Source: a virus. From it: 64,000 nt of DNA. Positions 15,024 to 22,477 of the stretch are shown piece by piece; the stretch's first letter is position 1; each line of letters begins with the position of its first letter. The stretch covers positions 1-64,000 of the IMG/VR virus record IMGVR_UViG_3300021961_011268. One strand, given 5' to 3'. The notes below the pieces were generated by a model. It was not told where the DNA came from and did not search any database. It saw only the letters and a list, made by a program, of their open reading frames with translations. The position numbers were made by a program, and so were the translations under genes.

Positions 15024-15373
15024 TTGCTGGAAAAATATGGGGTACCACTGAGTTAATAGAACAAAATCATGCCTTGGAGTTTCATAGAATAACTATCAAA
15101 AAACGTGGCATTTGTTCTAAACATAAACATGAGGCAAAAACAAATGGCTTCTTTGTTGAATCAGGCAAGTTGCTCATAAGAGTATGGCAAAATGATTATG
15201 ACCTTGTTGATGAGACTATCCTTTATTCTGGAGATTATACAACTGTAAAGCCAGGAGTTTATCATCAATTTGAAGCATTAACAGATGTCATTGCATATGA
15301 ATTATATTGGGCTCCTCCTTTACAACACAACGACATACAACGAGAAACAGTAGGATATATTAAAAATGACTAA
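15020..15373 (+). CDS. Cupin-domain protein (sugar isomerase-like)
   Basis: Single cupin barrel: motif 1 CSKHKHEAKTNGFFVESGKL (two His and one Glu ligands) and motif 2 YSGDYTTVKPGVYHQFEAL (final His). Closest in shape to the type II mannose-6-phosphate isomerase C-terminal domain or sugar-nucleotide tautomerases, which work in surface sugar synthesis. The place right after kdsB suggests sugar metabolism. At 117 aa it is a stand-alone barrel. Reaction not determined. Confidence 0.75.
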   Translation: MIAGKIWGTTELIEQNHALEFHRITIKKRGICSKHKHEAKTNGFFVESGKLLIRVWQNDYDLVDETILYSGDYTTVKPGVYHQFEALTDVIAYELYWAPPLQHNDIQRETVGYIKND

Positions 15374-15662
15374 TGAACTCAATGATTTCGGTTTTTGTTT
15401 TGTTGATGATGAAGAGTTTGAAGCACCAAAACTTGAACTTGAAAATGTTAAAGAAGCAACAACCGCAGAAATAGAATTAATTAAAACACAAGCGTTTGAT
15501 ACAATACAATCGATGCAAAGTCTTATATTACCACTTCTTCTGAATTTGAAAAAGAATCCAGAAAAGACTGTAATTAAATGGCCGAATCGTGGTCCAATTA
15601 TTCAAGCACAAATTGATAAGATTGAGAAACTCATTGACGATTGGCAATCGCAAATATTATGA
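15366..15662 (+). CDS. Conserved small T4-like phage protein, 98 aa
   Basis: Acidic N-terminus (FCFVDDEEFEAPKLELE) followed by a helical part with SLILPLLLNLKKNPEKTVIKWPNRG. I recall this as a conserved small protein in marine T4-like phages, so its presence within the glycan module marks either a core gene interrupted by accessory insertions or a shared insertion site. Overlaps the genes on both sides. Function unknown. Confidence 0.6.
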   Translation: MTNELNDFGFCFVDDEEFEAPKLELENVKEATTAEIELIKTQAFDTIQSMQSLILPLLLNLKKNPEKTVIKWPNRGPIIQAQIDKIEKLIDDWQSQIL

Positions 15663-16473
15663 TAATCGTAAAGATATTCAAAAGATATGGAATGATTCAA
15701 AGCATAATATAATCAAAGCAAAGGGAACCATTGGTCTCGGCGATTGTATGTCTGCTTTGAATATAGCTCATTTTCGTTCTTTTATATTTGAAAAAAAGAT
15801 CACTCTTGAGAATCATTGGTATCATGATGAAGATTATCAATATCACTTTGAAGATCCAGAAACAATTATCGAAAAATTTGATTATTTTGCAAAATATTAT
15901 CAACCAGCAGATGTTGAAATAAAGCACATATTCAATTCAACAAATGAAGGTCTTTATAAACAACGTTATCAACACCATCGTGGTATTATTAAAAATAATG
16001 ATTATCGTGCATGGTCATTTAATGCGTCAATTGTAAATACTCCAATTGTAAAAAATAAAATTGTGATGTGGAGACAAACATTTAATGCTGATATACCAAA
16101 GAATTATAAAAGAATATTTGATAATGATGGTTGGAATTATATTGTTCAATCTTTACAAAAACAAGGATATAGTGTAGCTCAAATTGATTATCGAACTTCA
16201 ATTAGAGAAGTGATGTACCATATATCAACTTGTGAAGCTACAATTGGATATGAAGGAATGTTTCATTATGTTGCTAAAAATTTTTGGAAGCCAATGATTA
16301 TTTTTACACGAGATAATATTAGTAAATTACATACACCACACGCACTTCTTTTTTGTCGTTCAATTAAAAGACCATTTGATATGACATGTCTTGATAATTT
16401 TCCACCAATACTTGATATTGCTAAAAGTATGATAAATACAGCATATAAGAATATGATATTGGAAACAAAATGA
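15589..16473 (+). CDS. Putative GT-B glycosyltransferase (heptosyltransferase-like)
   Basis: N-terminal loop KAKGTIGLGDCMSALNIAHF resembles the GxGD start of GT9 enzymes, and the C-terminal CEATIGYEGMFHYVAKNFW then KPMIIF resembles the GT9 acceptor/donor site where a Gly-rich loop precedes a His. The start is uncertain: GTG at 15589 gives a 74-base overlap with the previous gene, but no in-frame ATG exists before 15748, which would cut the conserved loop; TTG 15631 is an alternative. It ends 4 bases into the radical SAM gene. Likely transfers a sugar onto a surface or core glycan. Confidence 0.6.
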   Translation: MVQLFKHKLIRLRNSLTIGNRKYYDNRKDIQKIWNDSKHNIIKAKGTIGLGDCMSALNIAHFRSFIFEKKITLENHWYHDEDYQYHFEDPETIIEKFDYFAKYYQPADVEIKHIFNSTNEGLYKQRYQHHRGIIKNNDYRAWSFNASIVNTPIVKNKIVMWRQTFNADIPKNYKRIFDNDGWNYIVQSLQKQGYSVAQIDYRTSIREVMYHISTCEATIGYEGMFHYVAKNFWKPMIIFTRDNISKLHTPHALLFCRSIKRPFDMTCLDNFPPILDIAKSMINTAYKNMILETK

Positions 16474-17459
16474 AAATAGATAGAGCAGTAATTGAAATAG
16501 CCGGTGGATGTAATTATAGTTGTGATATGTGTCCACAATCAAATCCAGGTCGTGATTCACGCTTCTTGAGAAATATGGGACTCGAAGAATTTGAAAAGAA
16601 TGTGGCTGATTGTGCTCAACATGGATTAAGAGTCGTCAATCTTGATGGTTCTGGTGAAGCAACACTTCTTCATAACTTACCAGATTATATTCGAATTGTA
16701 AAGAAATATGGAGCAAAAGCATTTATCTTTTCAAATGGTTTACGTATGCGTGGAAAATTCATGCAAGAATGTGTTGATGCTGGTCTTGACTTCTATCGAT
16801 TCTCTGTGATTGGTTCAACACCAAAAGAATATAGTAAATGGATGAATCGTAGTGAACGTACTTATGATATTATATGGAATAATATAAAAGAAATGCAAAG
16901 ATATATTCATCTTTCAGATTCGCAATGTATTGTTTCAACGTATCATCTTATTTGTAATAATAATGATCCAGAAGAACTCAATCGATATAAAGCAAAGCAT
17001 GCAGAAATCAATCGGATTGTTCCAGGAATTAAAACAGAAATATGGAAAATGCATAATTGGAGTGGTGTATATGATAATGAACAAAAAAGAAGTGGTACTA
17101 TCAAGACGTGCGGAAGACCTTTTAGCCCAGACGTCGTTATCAGAGCAGGAGGCCTTGATGGAAAAACTGGAGCAGTTGCACCTTGTTGCCAAGTCCTTGG
17201 ACAAGACGAAAAAGCAGTCTTAGGTCATACATCTGAAAATACAATTGAAGAAATATGGAATGGTCTAGAATACACTCAATTAAGAGAAGACCATATTAAT
17301 GGAGAATATCCAGATTATTGTAAAGGATGTGACTTTTTGATCGATGATCCTGAAGTTCTTGTTTATACTAATTTTGATAGATCTCAATATCATATGCATG
17401 GTACAGAATTTAATTTAAATGATTATCGTGATGTTAGACAATATTTACCACCGCTTTAA
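16470..17459 (+). CDS. Radical SAM enzyme with SPASM-type C-terminal cluster
   Basis: The [4Fe-4S] SAM motif is CNYSCDMC (Cys14, Cys18, Cys21), followed by GSGEATLLHNL (SAM glycine motif), IFSNGLRM and YRFSVIGST strands of the partial TIM barrel. The C-terminal 110 residues carry further cysteines (TCGRPF, APCCQVLG, YCKGCDF) as in SPASM/Twitch domains that hold auxiliary clusters. SPASM enzymes modify peptides or sugars by radical chemistry. It is embedded between glycosyltransferases with a 4-base overlap upstream, so sugar modification such as epimerisation or dehydration is the likely role. Substrate unknown. Confidence 0.85.
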   Translation: MKIDRAVIEIAGGCNYSCDMCPQSNPGRDSRFLRNMGLEEFEKNVADCAQHGLRVVNLDGSGEATLLHNLPDYIRIVKKYGAKAFIFSNGLRMRGKFMQECVDAGLDFYRFSVIGSTPKEYSKWMNRSERTYDIIWNNIKEMQRYIHLSDSQCIVSTYHLICNNNDPEELNRYKAKHAEINRIVPGIKTEIWKMHNWSGVYDNEQKRSGTIKTCGRPFSPDVVIRAGGLDGKTGAVAPCCQVLGQDEKAVLGHTSENTIEEIWNGLEYTQLREDHINGEYPDYCKGCDFLIDDPEVLVYTNFDRSQYHMHGTEFNLNDYRDVRQYLPPL

Positions 17460-17476
17460 TTTGGACGACTATCGCA

Positions 17477-18109
17477 ATGTATGAGATTAGATATAGTGAA
17501 CTCTGGGATCACGGATATTTGTGGCCAAAAAAGGATGTACATCTTTGGCGTCATTGCAATAAAAATAAGTTTGGCCCAAAGATGCTAGATATTGTGATCG
17601 AAAAAGCGAGTGGCAACAAAACTATAGTACAAGCCGGCGGAGCGACCGGGGTTTATGCAAAGTATTATGCTGACTTTTTTGATAACGTAATAGTCTTCGA
17701 ACCTGATAGTACAAACTTCCATTGCTTAGAAAATAATACAGGTTCACATAAAAATATACATATCAATAATTTTGCTCTATCACACAATTGCCAAGAAGTA
17801 CCAATGCGAAATGTCATTATCAACGCTGGCGCAACTCACGTCACTCGTAATCCAAAGGCAACAAAATACAAAGCAAAGGCAGTCACAATCGATAGCCTCA
17901 ATCTTGATTCTTGTGATGTGATTCATCTTGATATTGAAGGATACGAAACAAATGCTCTTCGTGGTGCAATGAAGACAATTCAAAAATATAAACCGCTCAT
18001 TGTTCTTGAAACTTGGGATAACGATTTGATGGCATCGATCGGCTATACTTCATATGGCTTTGCTGGTAACGATAAGGTATTTGTCTCTTATGACTTACTC
18101 GTATCTTAA
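17477..18109 (+). CDS. FkbM-family SAM methyltransferase
   Basis: Motif I IVQAGGATGVYAKYYADFF, strand 2 end VIVFEPDSTNF, and the FkbM signature IHLDIEGYETNALRGAM followed by PLIVLETW. Probably O-methylates a sugar in the glycan assembled by the neighbouring transferases. The DNA of this gene is visibly less AT-rich at its start (near 17630-17655) than its neighbours, hinting at a separate origin. Its 3' end overlaps the next gene by 20 bases. Confidence 0.85.
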   Translation: MYEIRYSELWDHGYLWPKKDVHLWRHCNKNKFGPKMLDIVIEKASGNKTIVQAGGATGVYAKYYADFFDNVIVFEPDSTNFHCLENNTGSHKNIHINNFALSHNCQEVPMRNVIINAGATHVTRNPKATKYKAKAVTIDSLNLDSCDVIHLDIEGYETNALRGAMKTIQKYKPLIVLETWDNDLMASIGYTSYGFAGNDKVFVSYDLLVS

Positions 18110-18695
18110 TAAAAATATACCAATTCATATTATCACACTTCTCGGTAATCCAATTTCTGAATATTATTTGAATGAAATTGAACCAACGTGGCATCTCTTT
18201 GGTTATGAGAACACTCGATTATTCAATGGTATTACGCCTGAAACAATCGAAGAAAGATGTCCAATCAAACTTAATTTCATATACAAAAGAAAACAAGATC
18301 GTAAACCAAAGTATTTTACGCCAACAGAAAAAGCGTGTTGGTATAGTCATTATTATCTATGGAGAAAAATTCGTAGGGAAGGCGTACCGGCCATTGTAGC
18401 CGAACACGATTGTAAATTATTACAGCAATTGCCAGTTAGTCTTGAACAATATGACATTCGATCATTTGCATCACATCATATAAAGAAATGTCTAATGGCT
18501 GCGAGCGCATATTATATTACGCCAAAAGGTGCTGATCAACTGATTGAGAATCTTGGACGAGTCATTCAAAATGTTGACGGATATATACTCAATCAACCCA
18601 ATCAAACTAATTTTAAAAAGCAAATATATATTAATACATACGCTCAAGTGATATATAACAAGAAAATTGGAGCCACCATAAACCATGACAAATAA
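18090..18695 (+). CDS. GT25-like glycosyltransferase
   Basis: IPIHIITLLGNP start, FTPTEKACWYSHYYLWRKI and VPAIVAEHDCKL match the pattern of family 25 LPS glycosyltransferases (conserved His in SHxxLW and an acidic xExD metal site). Start set at ATG 18090, within the FkbM gene, because upstream residues do not match the family. Two further GT25-like proteins are encoded at 24639 and 25383. Donor and acceptor are unknown. Confidence 0.7.
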   Translation: MTYSYLNKNIPIHIITLLGNPISEYYLNEIEPTWHLFGYENTRLFNGITPETIEERCPIKLNFIYKRKQDRKPKYFTPTEKACWYSHYYLWRKIRREGVPAIVAEHDCKLLQQLPVSLEQYDIRSFASHHIKKCLMAASAYYITPKGADQLIENLGRVIQNVDGYILNQPNQTNFKKQIYINTYAQVIYNKKIGATINHDK

Positions 18696-19473
18696 GCGAC
18701 TCATATTTCAAGTAGCAGTTGGAAGACCTTCAAAACTCTATGAGCATTGTATTAAATCAGTCAGTCAATATTGTAAAAAATATAATATTGATCATATTGT
18801 TCTTCGTCAACCAAAATTAAGAATTGGTGTTGATCCATTTAATACAAATAGGTCAACAGAAGCTGTTGCACGTCTTGGTTATTTACCAATCTTTGAAAAA
18901 GAAAACGCATTTGAATATCTGGATCAATATGACCAAGTTGCAATCATTGATTCAGATATATACATTCGTGACACTGCACCAAACATCTTTGATGAAGTCA
19001 CAGATGAATACGATTTTGGTGCTGTTGTAGAACGTCAAATGCCTATCACAGAAGCATATAAAGCAAAGATTCGTAATTATTCAAGAATGCAATATTCATC
19101 ATTAAATCAAATCGATTGGAAATGGAATCATGATGGCGCTGAGTTTTATAATATGGGTATGATGGTATTAAATCAATCATTCAAAAAATATCTCAATGGC
19201 GAATCGCCAAAAGAATTCATTCAACGAATCGAGTTTAAAAACTTTGTTGATGGCAAAGGTGCATGGAAATGGAGTACTGACCAAACATTATTGAACTACT
19301 TTGTCAAAAAATATAAAATCAAAACAAAACAGCTCGAATATAAATGGAATTCATTGTACACTGCAGTGACACCTAAGGCACAGAAAGAATCTCATTTTGT
19401 ACACTTCTTTTTGAAAGATCATTTGCCAAATCGTGGTGAGGATGTTGATCAACTCATCAAGGATATCGACTAA
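18685..19473 (+). CDS. GT8-like nucleotide-sugar glycosyltransferase
   Basis: A GT-A fold is supported by the DxD motif QVAIIDSDIYIRD at about residue 95, an upstream nucleotide-binding region with conserved Asp (HIVLRQPKLRIGVDPF), a conserved NMGMMVLNQSFKKYL block and WSTDQTLLNYF (ST-DQ motif) near residue 200, typical of GT8-like enzymes. It closes the first part of the glycan operon; a terminator hairpin follows within 40 bases of the stop. Confidence 0.75.
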   Translation: MTNKRLIFQVAVGRPSKLYEHCIKSVSQYCKKYNIDHIVLRQPKLRIGVDPFNTNRSTEAVARLGYLPIFEKENAFEYLDQYDQVAIIDSDIYIRDTAPNIFDEVTDEYDFGAVVERQMPITEAYKAKIRNYSRMQYSSLNQIDWKWNHDGAEFYNMGMMVLNQSFKKYLNGESPKEFIQRIEFKNFVDGKGAWKWSTDQTLLNYFVKKYKIKTKQLEYKWNSLYTAVTPKAQKESHFVHFFLKDHLPNRGEDVDQLIKDID

Positions 19474-19490
19474 AGGTAAAGCACTAATAC

Positions 19491-19508
19491 TGTTACATTT
19501 TTGTTACA
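19491..19508. repeat. 18-nt intergenic element, copy 2
   Basis: TGTTACATTTTTGTTACA, a direct repeat of TGTTACA, just after the stop of the GT8-like gene. The same element is at 27325 and, with two changes, at 36013. Confidence 0.55.
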
Positions 19509-19512
19509 CTTT

Positions 19513-19553
19513 GAAAAAAAATGCACACTAAATGTATAAATGTGCATTTTTTT
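19513..19553 (+). terminator. Hairpin terminator of the repeated cassette
   Basis: Stem ATGCACA (19521-19527) with TGTGCAT (19541-19547), 13-base loop, extended by A7 before and T-tract after. Likely terminates the glycan operon and, being symmetric, could act in both directions. Confidence 0.75.
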
Positions 19554-19554
19554 G

Positions 19555-19583
19555 TTTACATACTATTAAAACTAGTATAGAAT
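19555..19583 (+). promoter_or_regulatory. Sigma-70-like promoter, TTTACA-17-TAGAAT
   Basis: TTTACA 19555-19560, -10 TAGAAT 19578-19583 at the same 17-base spacing. The leader TCAAAACAACAAAAGGACA (19591-19609) follows. Confidence 0.75.
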
Positions 19584-19616
19584 AGATATATCAAAACAAC
19601 AAAAGGACATTATATT

Positions 19617-19898
19617 ATGGATAATACAAATTTAAAATTCAGTGGTTTCAAAGTAGGTCAAACGATCAAAGCATTTGATTTTATGCCAATGGCCGATCGC
19701 CCGGATAGATTCGTTCAAGGTAAAATCGTATCAATACCAGAAGATCGTGGTTATGCTTGTTATGAAGTAAAGTCTGATGCATTTCTTGGTAATTACGATG
19801 AAGGTGTATCGGTTTTTGTTCCGATGGAATTGGATTTCATGGAGTATGACCAGCGAGTCACATTGATCATGGACGAAAACGGAAGGGAGAGAGTGTAA
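19617..19898 (+). CDS. Hypothetical early protein, 93 aa
   Basis: A beta-rich small protein (FKVGQTIKAFDFMPM, FVQGKIVSIPEDRGYACYEV, GVSVFVPMELDF) with an SH3-like or KOW-like appearance similar in style to the 9147 gene product. First gene behind a strong promoter with the conserved leader, so probably expressed early. Not recognised otherwise. Confidence 0.55.
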   Translation: MDNTNLKFSGFKVGQTIKAFDFMPMADRPDRFVQGKIVSIPEDRGYACYEVKSDAFLGNYDEGVSVFVPMELDFMEYDQRVTLIMDENGRERV

Positions 19899-19899
19899 T

Positions 19900-20568
19900 A
19901 TGAGACACGCTGCTCGGCACCTTCAAGATCATCAGATTTTGATATACGGACAAGGTGGTAAACTTGCTATAAAAGCAGATTTGCCATTAGAACTCATCAT
20001 GAAATATGATCGTTATTATGATAAGAAAGTTCATCTTATTGAAAAAGGTCGTACGACACGATTCAATGATAGTAAGATGAATAAAGTTTATGCTGCTGAA
20101 AATCATTCAGCACAAAAGTTCAAAGATCAACTACCGCCTTTGTCTGACAAAGAAATGAATAAAGCTTTCAAACGTATTGTCAAGTCAAAGACGTACCAAA
20201 AACTTGTTGAAGCGAAAAGCCAAGCCAAAGGTCATTCTCAGCCAAGTCTTGTCATCAAAGACAGACTTAATGGTAATTGTCAAGGTTGGGCTCATCCGAA
20301 TGGTATTATTGAATTACGAACAAATCGAAATCTTTATATTCTATTGCACGAGCTTGCTCACACTGCAGGTCACATGCATCATGACGTTGGTTTCATTCAA
20401 GCAGTATTGAAACTATCAAGTCGTTTCATATCACGTGAGTTTGCAAAAGAACTGAAAAAGACATTTAAGAAATTAAAGATCAAGACAACGATTTCAACTC
20501 ACATCAAAACTCCACAAGAATGGTTGAAAGATTATGAAAGACTTTCAGGCGCAAGAAAAAAGTTATAA
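19900..20568 (+). CDS. Zincin metallopeptidase-like protein (HELAH)
   Basis: Residues 149-165 read LHELAHTAGHMHHDVGF, an HExxH zinc site (His150, Glu151, His154) with a third ligand candidate at His160 or His161, followed by a C-terminal basic helix. The N-terminal 100 residues are Lys-rich and without known domain; a WAHPNGIIELR strand precedes the active site as in WLM/SprT-like peptidases. A protease acting on host or DNA-crosslinked proteins is possible. Starts 2 bases after the previous gene. Confidence 0.7.
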   Translation: MRHAARHLQDHQILIYGQGGKLAIKADLPLELIMKYDRYYDKKVHLIEKGRTTRFNDSKMNKVYAAENHSAQKFKDQLPPLSDKEMNKAFKRIVKSKTYQKLVEAKSQAKGHSQPSLVIKDRLNGNCQGWAHPNGIIELRTNRNLYILLHELAHTAGHMHHDVGFIQAVLKLSSRFISREFAKELKKTFKKLKIKTTISTHIKTPQEWLKDYERLSGARKKL

Positions 20569-20597
20569 AAATCTATACATCAAAAGGACAATATATT

Positions 20598-20951
20598 ATG
20601 ATTATAAAACAAAACATCAACGAATATACAGTAGAAGAATTAATAACTATTAAAGAAGAAGCTTTAAAAAATGCTAGAGAAACAGTCGAAAAGCATCTCT
20701 TACAAAATGGTGAATACGGTTATTGTGGCTTTGCTTGGACTAATATATATGATATTAAAGGTAGTACGAAACTAGGACGTAATATGAAAAAAGCAGGTTT
20801 TGAAAAGGATTATTCTGGAAATTTTAGTTTATGGAACCCAAGTCAATCATATACACAATGTATGTATACAAAAGAAATAGGTGCAGAGGCTGCAGCTGCA
20901 ATATTTAGAAAAGCTGGTTTTGACAGTTATGCACATTCAAGAGCAGATTAA
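20598..20951 (+). CDS. Conserved phage hypothetical, 117 aa
   Basis: Helical N-terminus (YTVEELITIKEEALKNAR) then a Gly/aromatic segment CGFAWTNIYDIKGSTKLGR, FSLWNPSQSYTQ and a C-terminal helix AAAAIFRKAGFDSYAHSR. The GFAWTNIY-KGSTKLG pattern recurs in many unrelated phages as a small conserved protein of unknown role. Own SD AAAAGGA at 20581-20587. Confidence 0.6.
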   Translation: MIIKQNINEYTVEELITIKEEALKNARETVEKHLLQNGEYGYCGFAWTNIYDIKGSTKLGRNMKKAGFEKDYSGNFSLWNPSQSYTQCMYTKEIGAEAAAAIFRKAGFDSYAHSRAD

Positions 20952-20964
20952 AGGATAATATCAA

Positions 20965-21423
20965 ATGATTAAATATATTAGTCATCGTGGTAATTTAACT
21001 GGGCCTGAACCAGAAAAAGAAAATAGAATTTCTACAGTTGAAAACGTTTTACATCTAGGATTTGATTGTGAGATTGATGTTCGATTTATTGATAATAAAT
21101 TTTATCTAGGTCATGATGAAGCACAAGAAGAAGTATCAATTAAATGGTTAAATCAAAGAGGTCTATGGATCCATTGTAAAAATATTGAAGCTTTGATTGA
21201 ACTTCAGCAATATAAATATATTAATAGTTTTTGGCATCAAGAAGATCAATATACACTTACAAGTAATGGATATATATGGGTTTATCCAACTGAATATATA
21301 CCTATGAATAGCGGTAATCGTATTATTGCAAATTGTGCAAATGTAATGGTTAATGATGGTCGATATGCAGGTTACTGTTCTGATTATATACAACATTTAA
21401 AGGAAGAATTTAGTGCATTATAG
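20965..21423 (+). CDS. Glycerophosphodiester phosphodiesterase-like protein, short form
   Basis: The GDPD catalytic signature is present: SHRGN (His7, Arg8), KENRIS, CEIDVR (Glu36, Asp38) and LGHD (His50). At 152 aa it is far shorter than typical GDPD barrels (about 240 aa), so the second half of the barrel is reduced, yet the metal and acid/base residues remain. It overlaps the RuBisCO-like gene by 11 bases, indicating coupled production. It may cleave a phosphodiester or serve as a sugar-phosphate lyase/isomerase in the same pathway; this is inference. Confidence 0.7.
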   Translation: MIKYISHRGNLTGPEPEKENRISTVENVLHLGFDCEIDVRFIDNKFYLGHDEAQEEVSIKWLNQRGLWIHCKNIEALIELQQYKYINSFWHQEDQYTLTSNGYIWVYPTEYIPMNSGNRIIANCANVMVNDGRYAGYCSDYIQHLKEEFSAL

Positions 21424-22477
21424 AGTAACGTACGAAATTGAAAGTGATGATATACCTTTAGCAGCTCATAATATTGCTATTGGTCAAAGTATTGGTAATC
21501 CAAATGTTCGTTCAGAAATTGAGATGGCTGACAACATTAAAGAAATGGAAGCAATCGTCGAAAAGATTGAAGGTAATAAAGTAATAATTGCCTTTCCTTT
21601 GAAAGCGTGGGATTGGCCAAACATATCGCAACTTTTATGTACGATACAAGGTGGTCAGTCAGATATTGAACTTGTTCATCGATGTCGAGTGATTGATATT
21701 GAAGGTTTAGATTATATGAATCAACCAGTTCTTGGTATGAAGGCAATGAAAGAAAGATGCGATGCAACAGATCGTCCTCTCTTTGGTAGTATTGTAAAGC
21801 CAAAATCAGGTCTCACTGAATTACAACTTATCAAAATTGTTGAACAAATGGTTGATGGTGGTACGGATTTCATTAAAGAAGATGAGATCATGGCAAACAA
21901 TTCTTATTTACCTCTTCAAAAACGTGTTGATATTATTAGTGAAATGTTAGATAAGAAAAACTCAAATGTTGTTTATTCTTATTGCGTGAATGCTGATCCA
22001 CTTGAATTGATTGAAAATCTTGATATTGTCAAGCAAGGCGGTGGTGATTGCGTTCATATTAACTTCTGGTCTGGACTTGGTGCATATACAACAAGCAATC
22101 AAAAAGGACTTATTACTCACTATCAAAGGTCGGGCATTCGTATTCTAACCGACCCGGATAATCGATTTAGTGTTTCTTGGCCAGTTGTAGTCAAACTTGG
22201 TATTATGGCAGGTATCGATACGATGCACATTGGAATGCTTGGTGGTTATTATCCAGAAGGAGAATCAGAAGAAGAAACACTTGAGGCATTATCACTTTGT
22301 CAAAAGTATGATCGTGTTGCAGCCCTCTCATGTGGTATGAATCCAGATTTTGCACGAGAAATACGTGGTAATATTGGAAATAATTGGATGGCTAATATAG
22401 GTGGATGGCTACATACAGGTGATAGTATATATCAAAAAGTTTATGAAATGAGAAAAAGTCTAGAGGAAACAATATGA
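21413..22477 (+). CDS. RuBisCO-like protein (form IV-type, large-subunit fold)
   Basis: A complete RuBisCO large-subunit fold can be followed: N-terminal VTYEIESDDIPLAAHNIAIG, SIVKPKSGLT (Lys129, Lys131), TDFIKEDEIM with Lys155, Asp157 and Glu158 equal to the carbamylated Lys201, Asp203 and Glu204 of RuBisCO, then HINFWSGLGAY, MHIGMLGGYYPEG, ALSCGMNP and NIGGWLH phosphate loop. The loop-6 Lys334 and His294 positions appear replaced (Tyr279; TDPDNR region), so CO2 fixation is unlikely while metal-dependent enolisation stays possible. 354 aa, shorter than usual (400 or more). Start is GTG at 21413 with AGGAAG upstream; it overlaps the GDPD-like gene and, by 4 bases, the nucleotidyltransferase gene. 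Likely acts on a phosphorylated sugar or sugar acid for glycan synthesis. Confidence 0.9.
   Translation: MHYRVTYEIESDDIPLAAHNIAIGQSIGNPNVRSEIEMADNIKEMEAIVEKIEGNKVIIAFPLKAWDWPNISQLLCTIQGGQSDIELVHRCRVIDIEGLDYMNQPVLGMKAMKERCDATDRPLFGSIVKPKSGLTELQLIKIVEQMVDGGTDFIKEDEIMANNSYLPLQKRVDIISEMLDKKNSNVVYSYCVNADPLELIENLDIVKQGGGDCVHINFWSGLGAYTTSNQKGLITHYQRSGIRILTDPDNRFSVSWPVVVKLGIMAGIDTMHIGMLGGYYPEGESEEETLEALSLCQKYDRVAALSCGMNPDFAREIRGNIGNNWMANIGGWLHTGDSIYQKVYEMRKSLEETI

Noticed and set aside
17477-18109. Recent insertion of the FkbM gene by a mobile element
   Set aside because: Although locally less AT-rich, no terminal repeats, integrase or transposase are visible around it.
21413-22477. A functional CO2-fixing RuBisCO
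   Set aside because: Loop-6 lysine and the His294 region appear not to be conserved, the protein is short, and no phosphoribulokinase or small subunit gene is present; a RuBisCO-like role is favoured.
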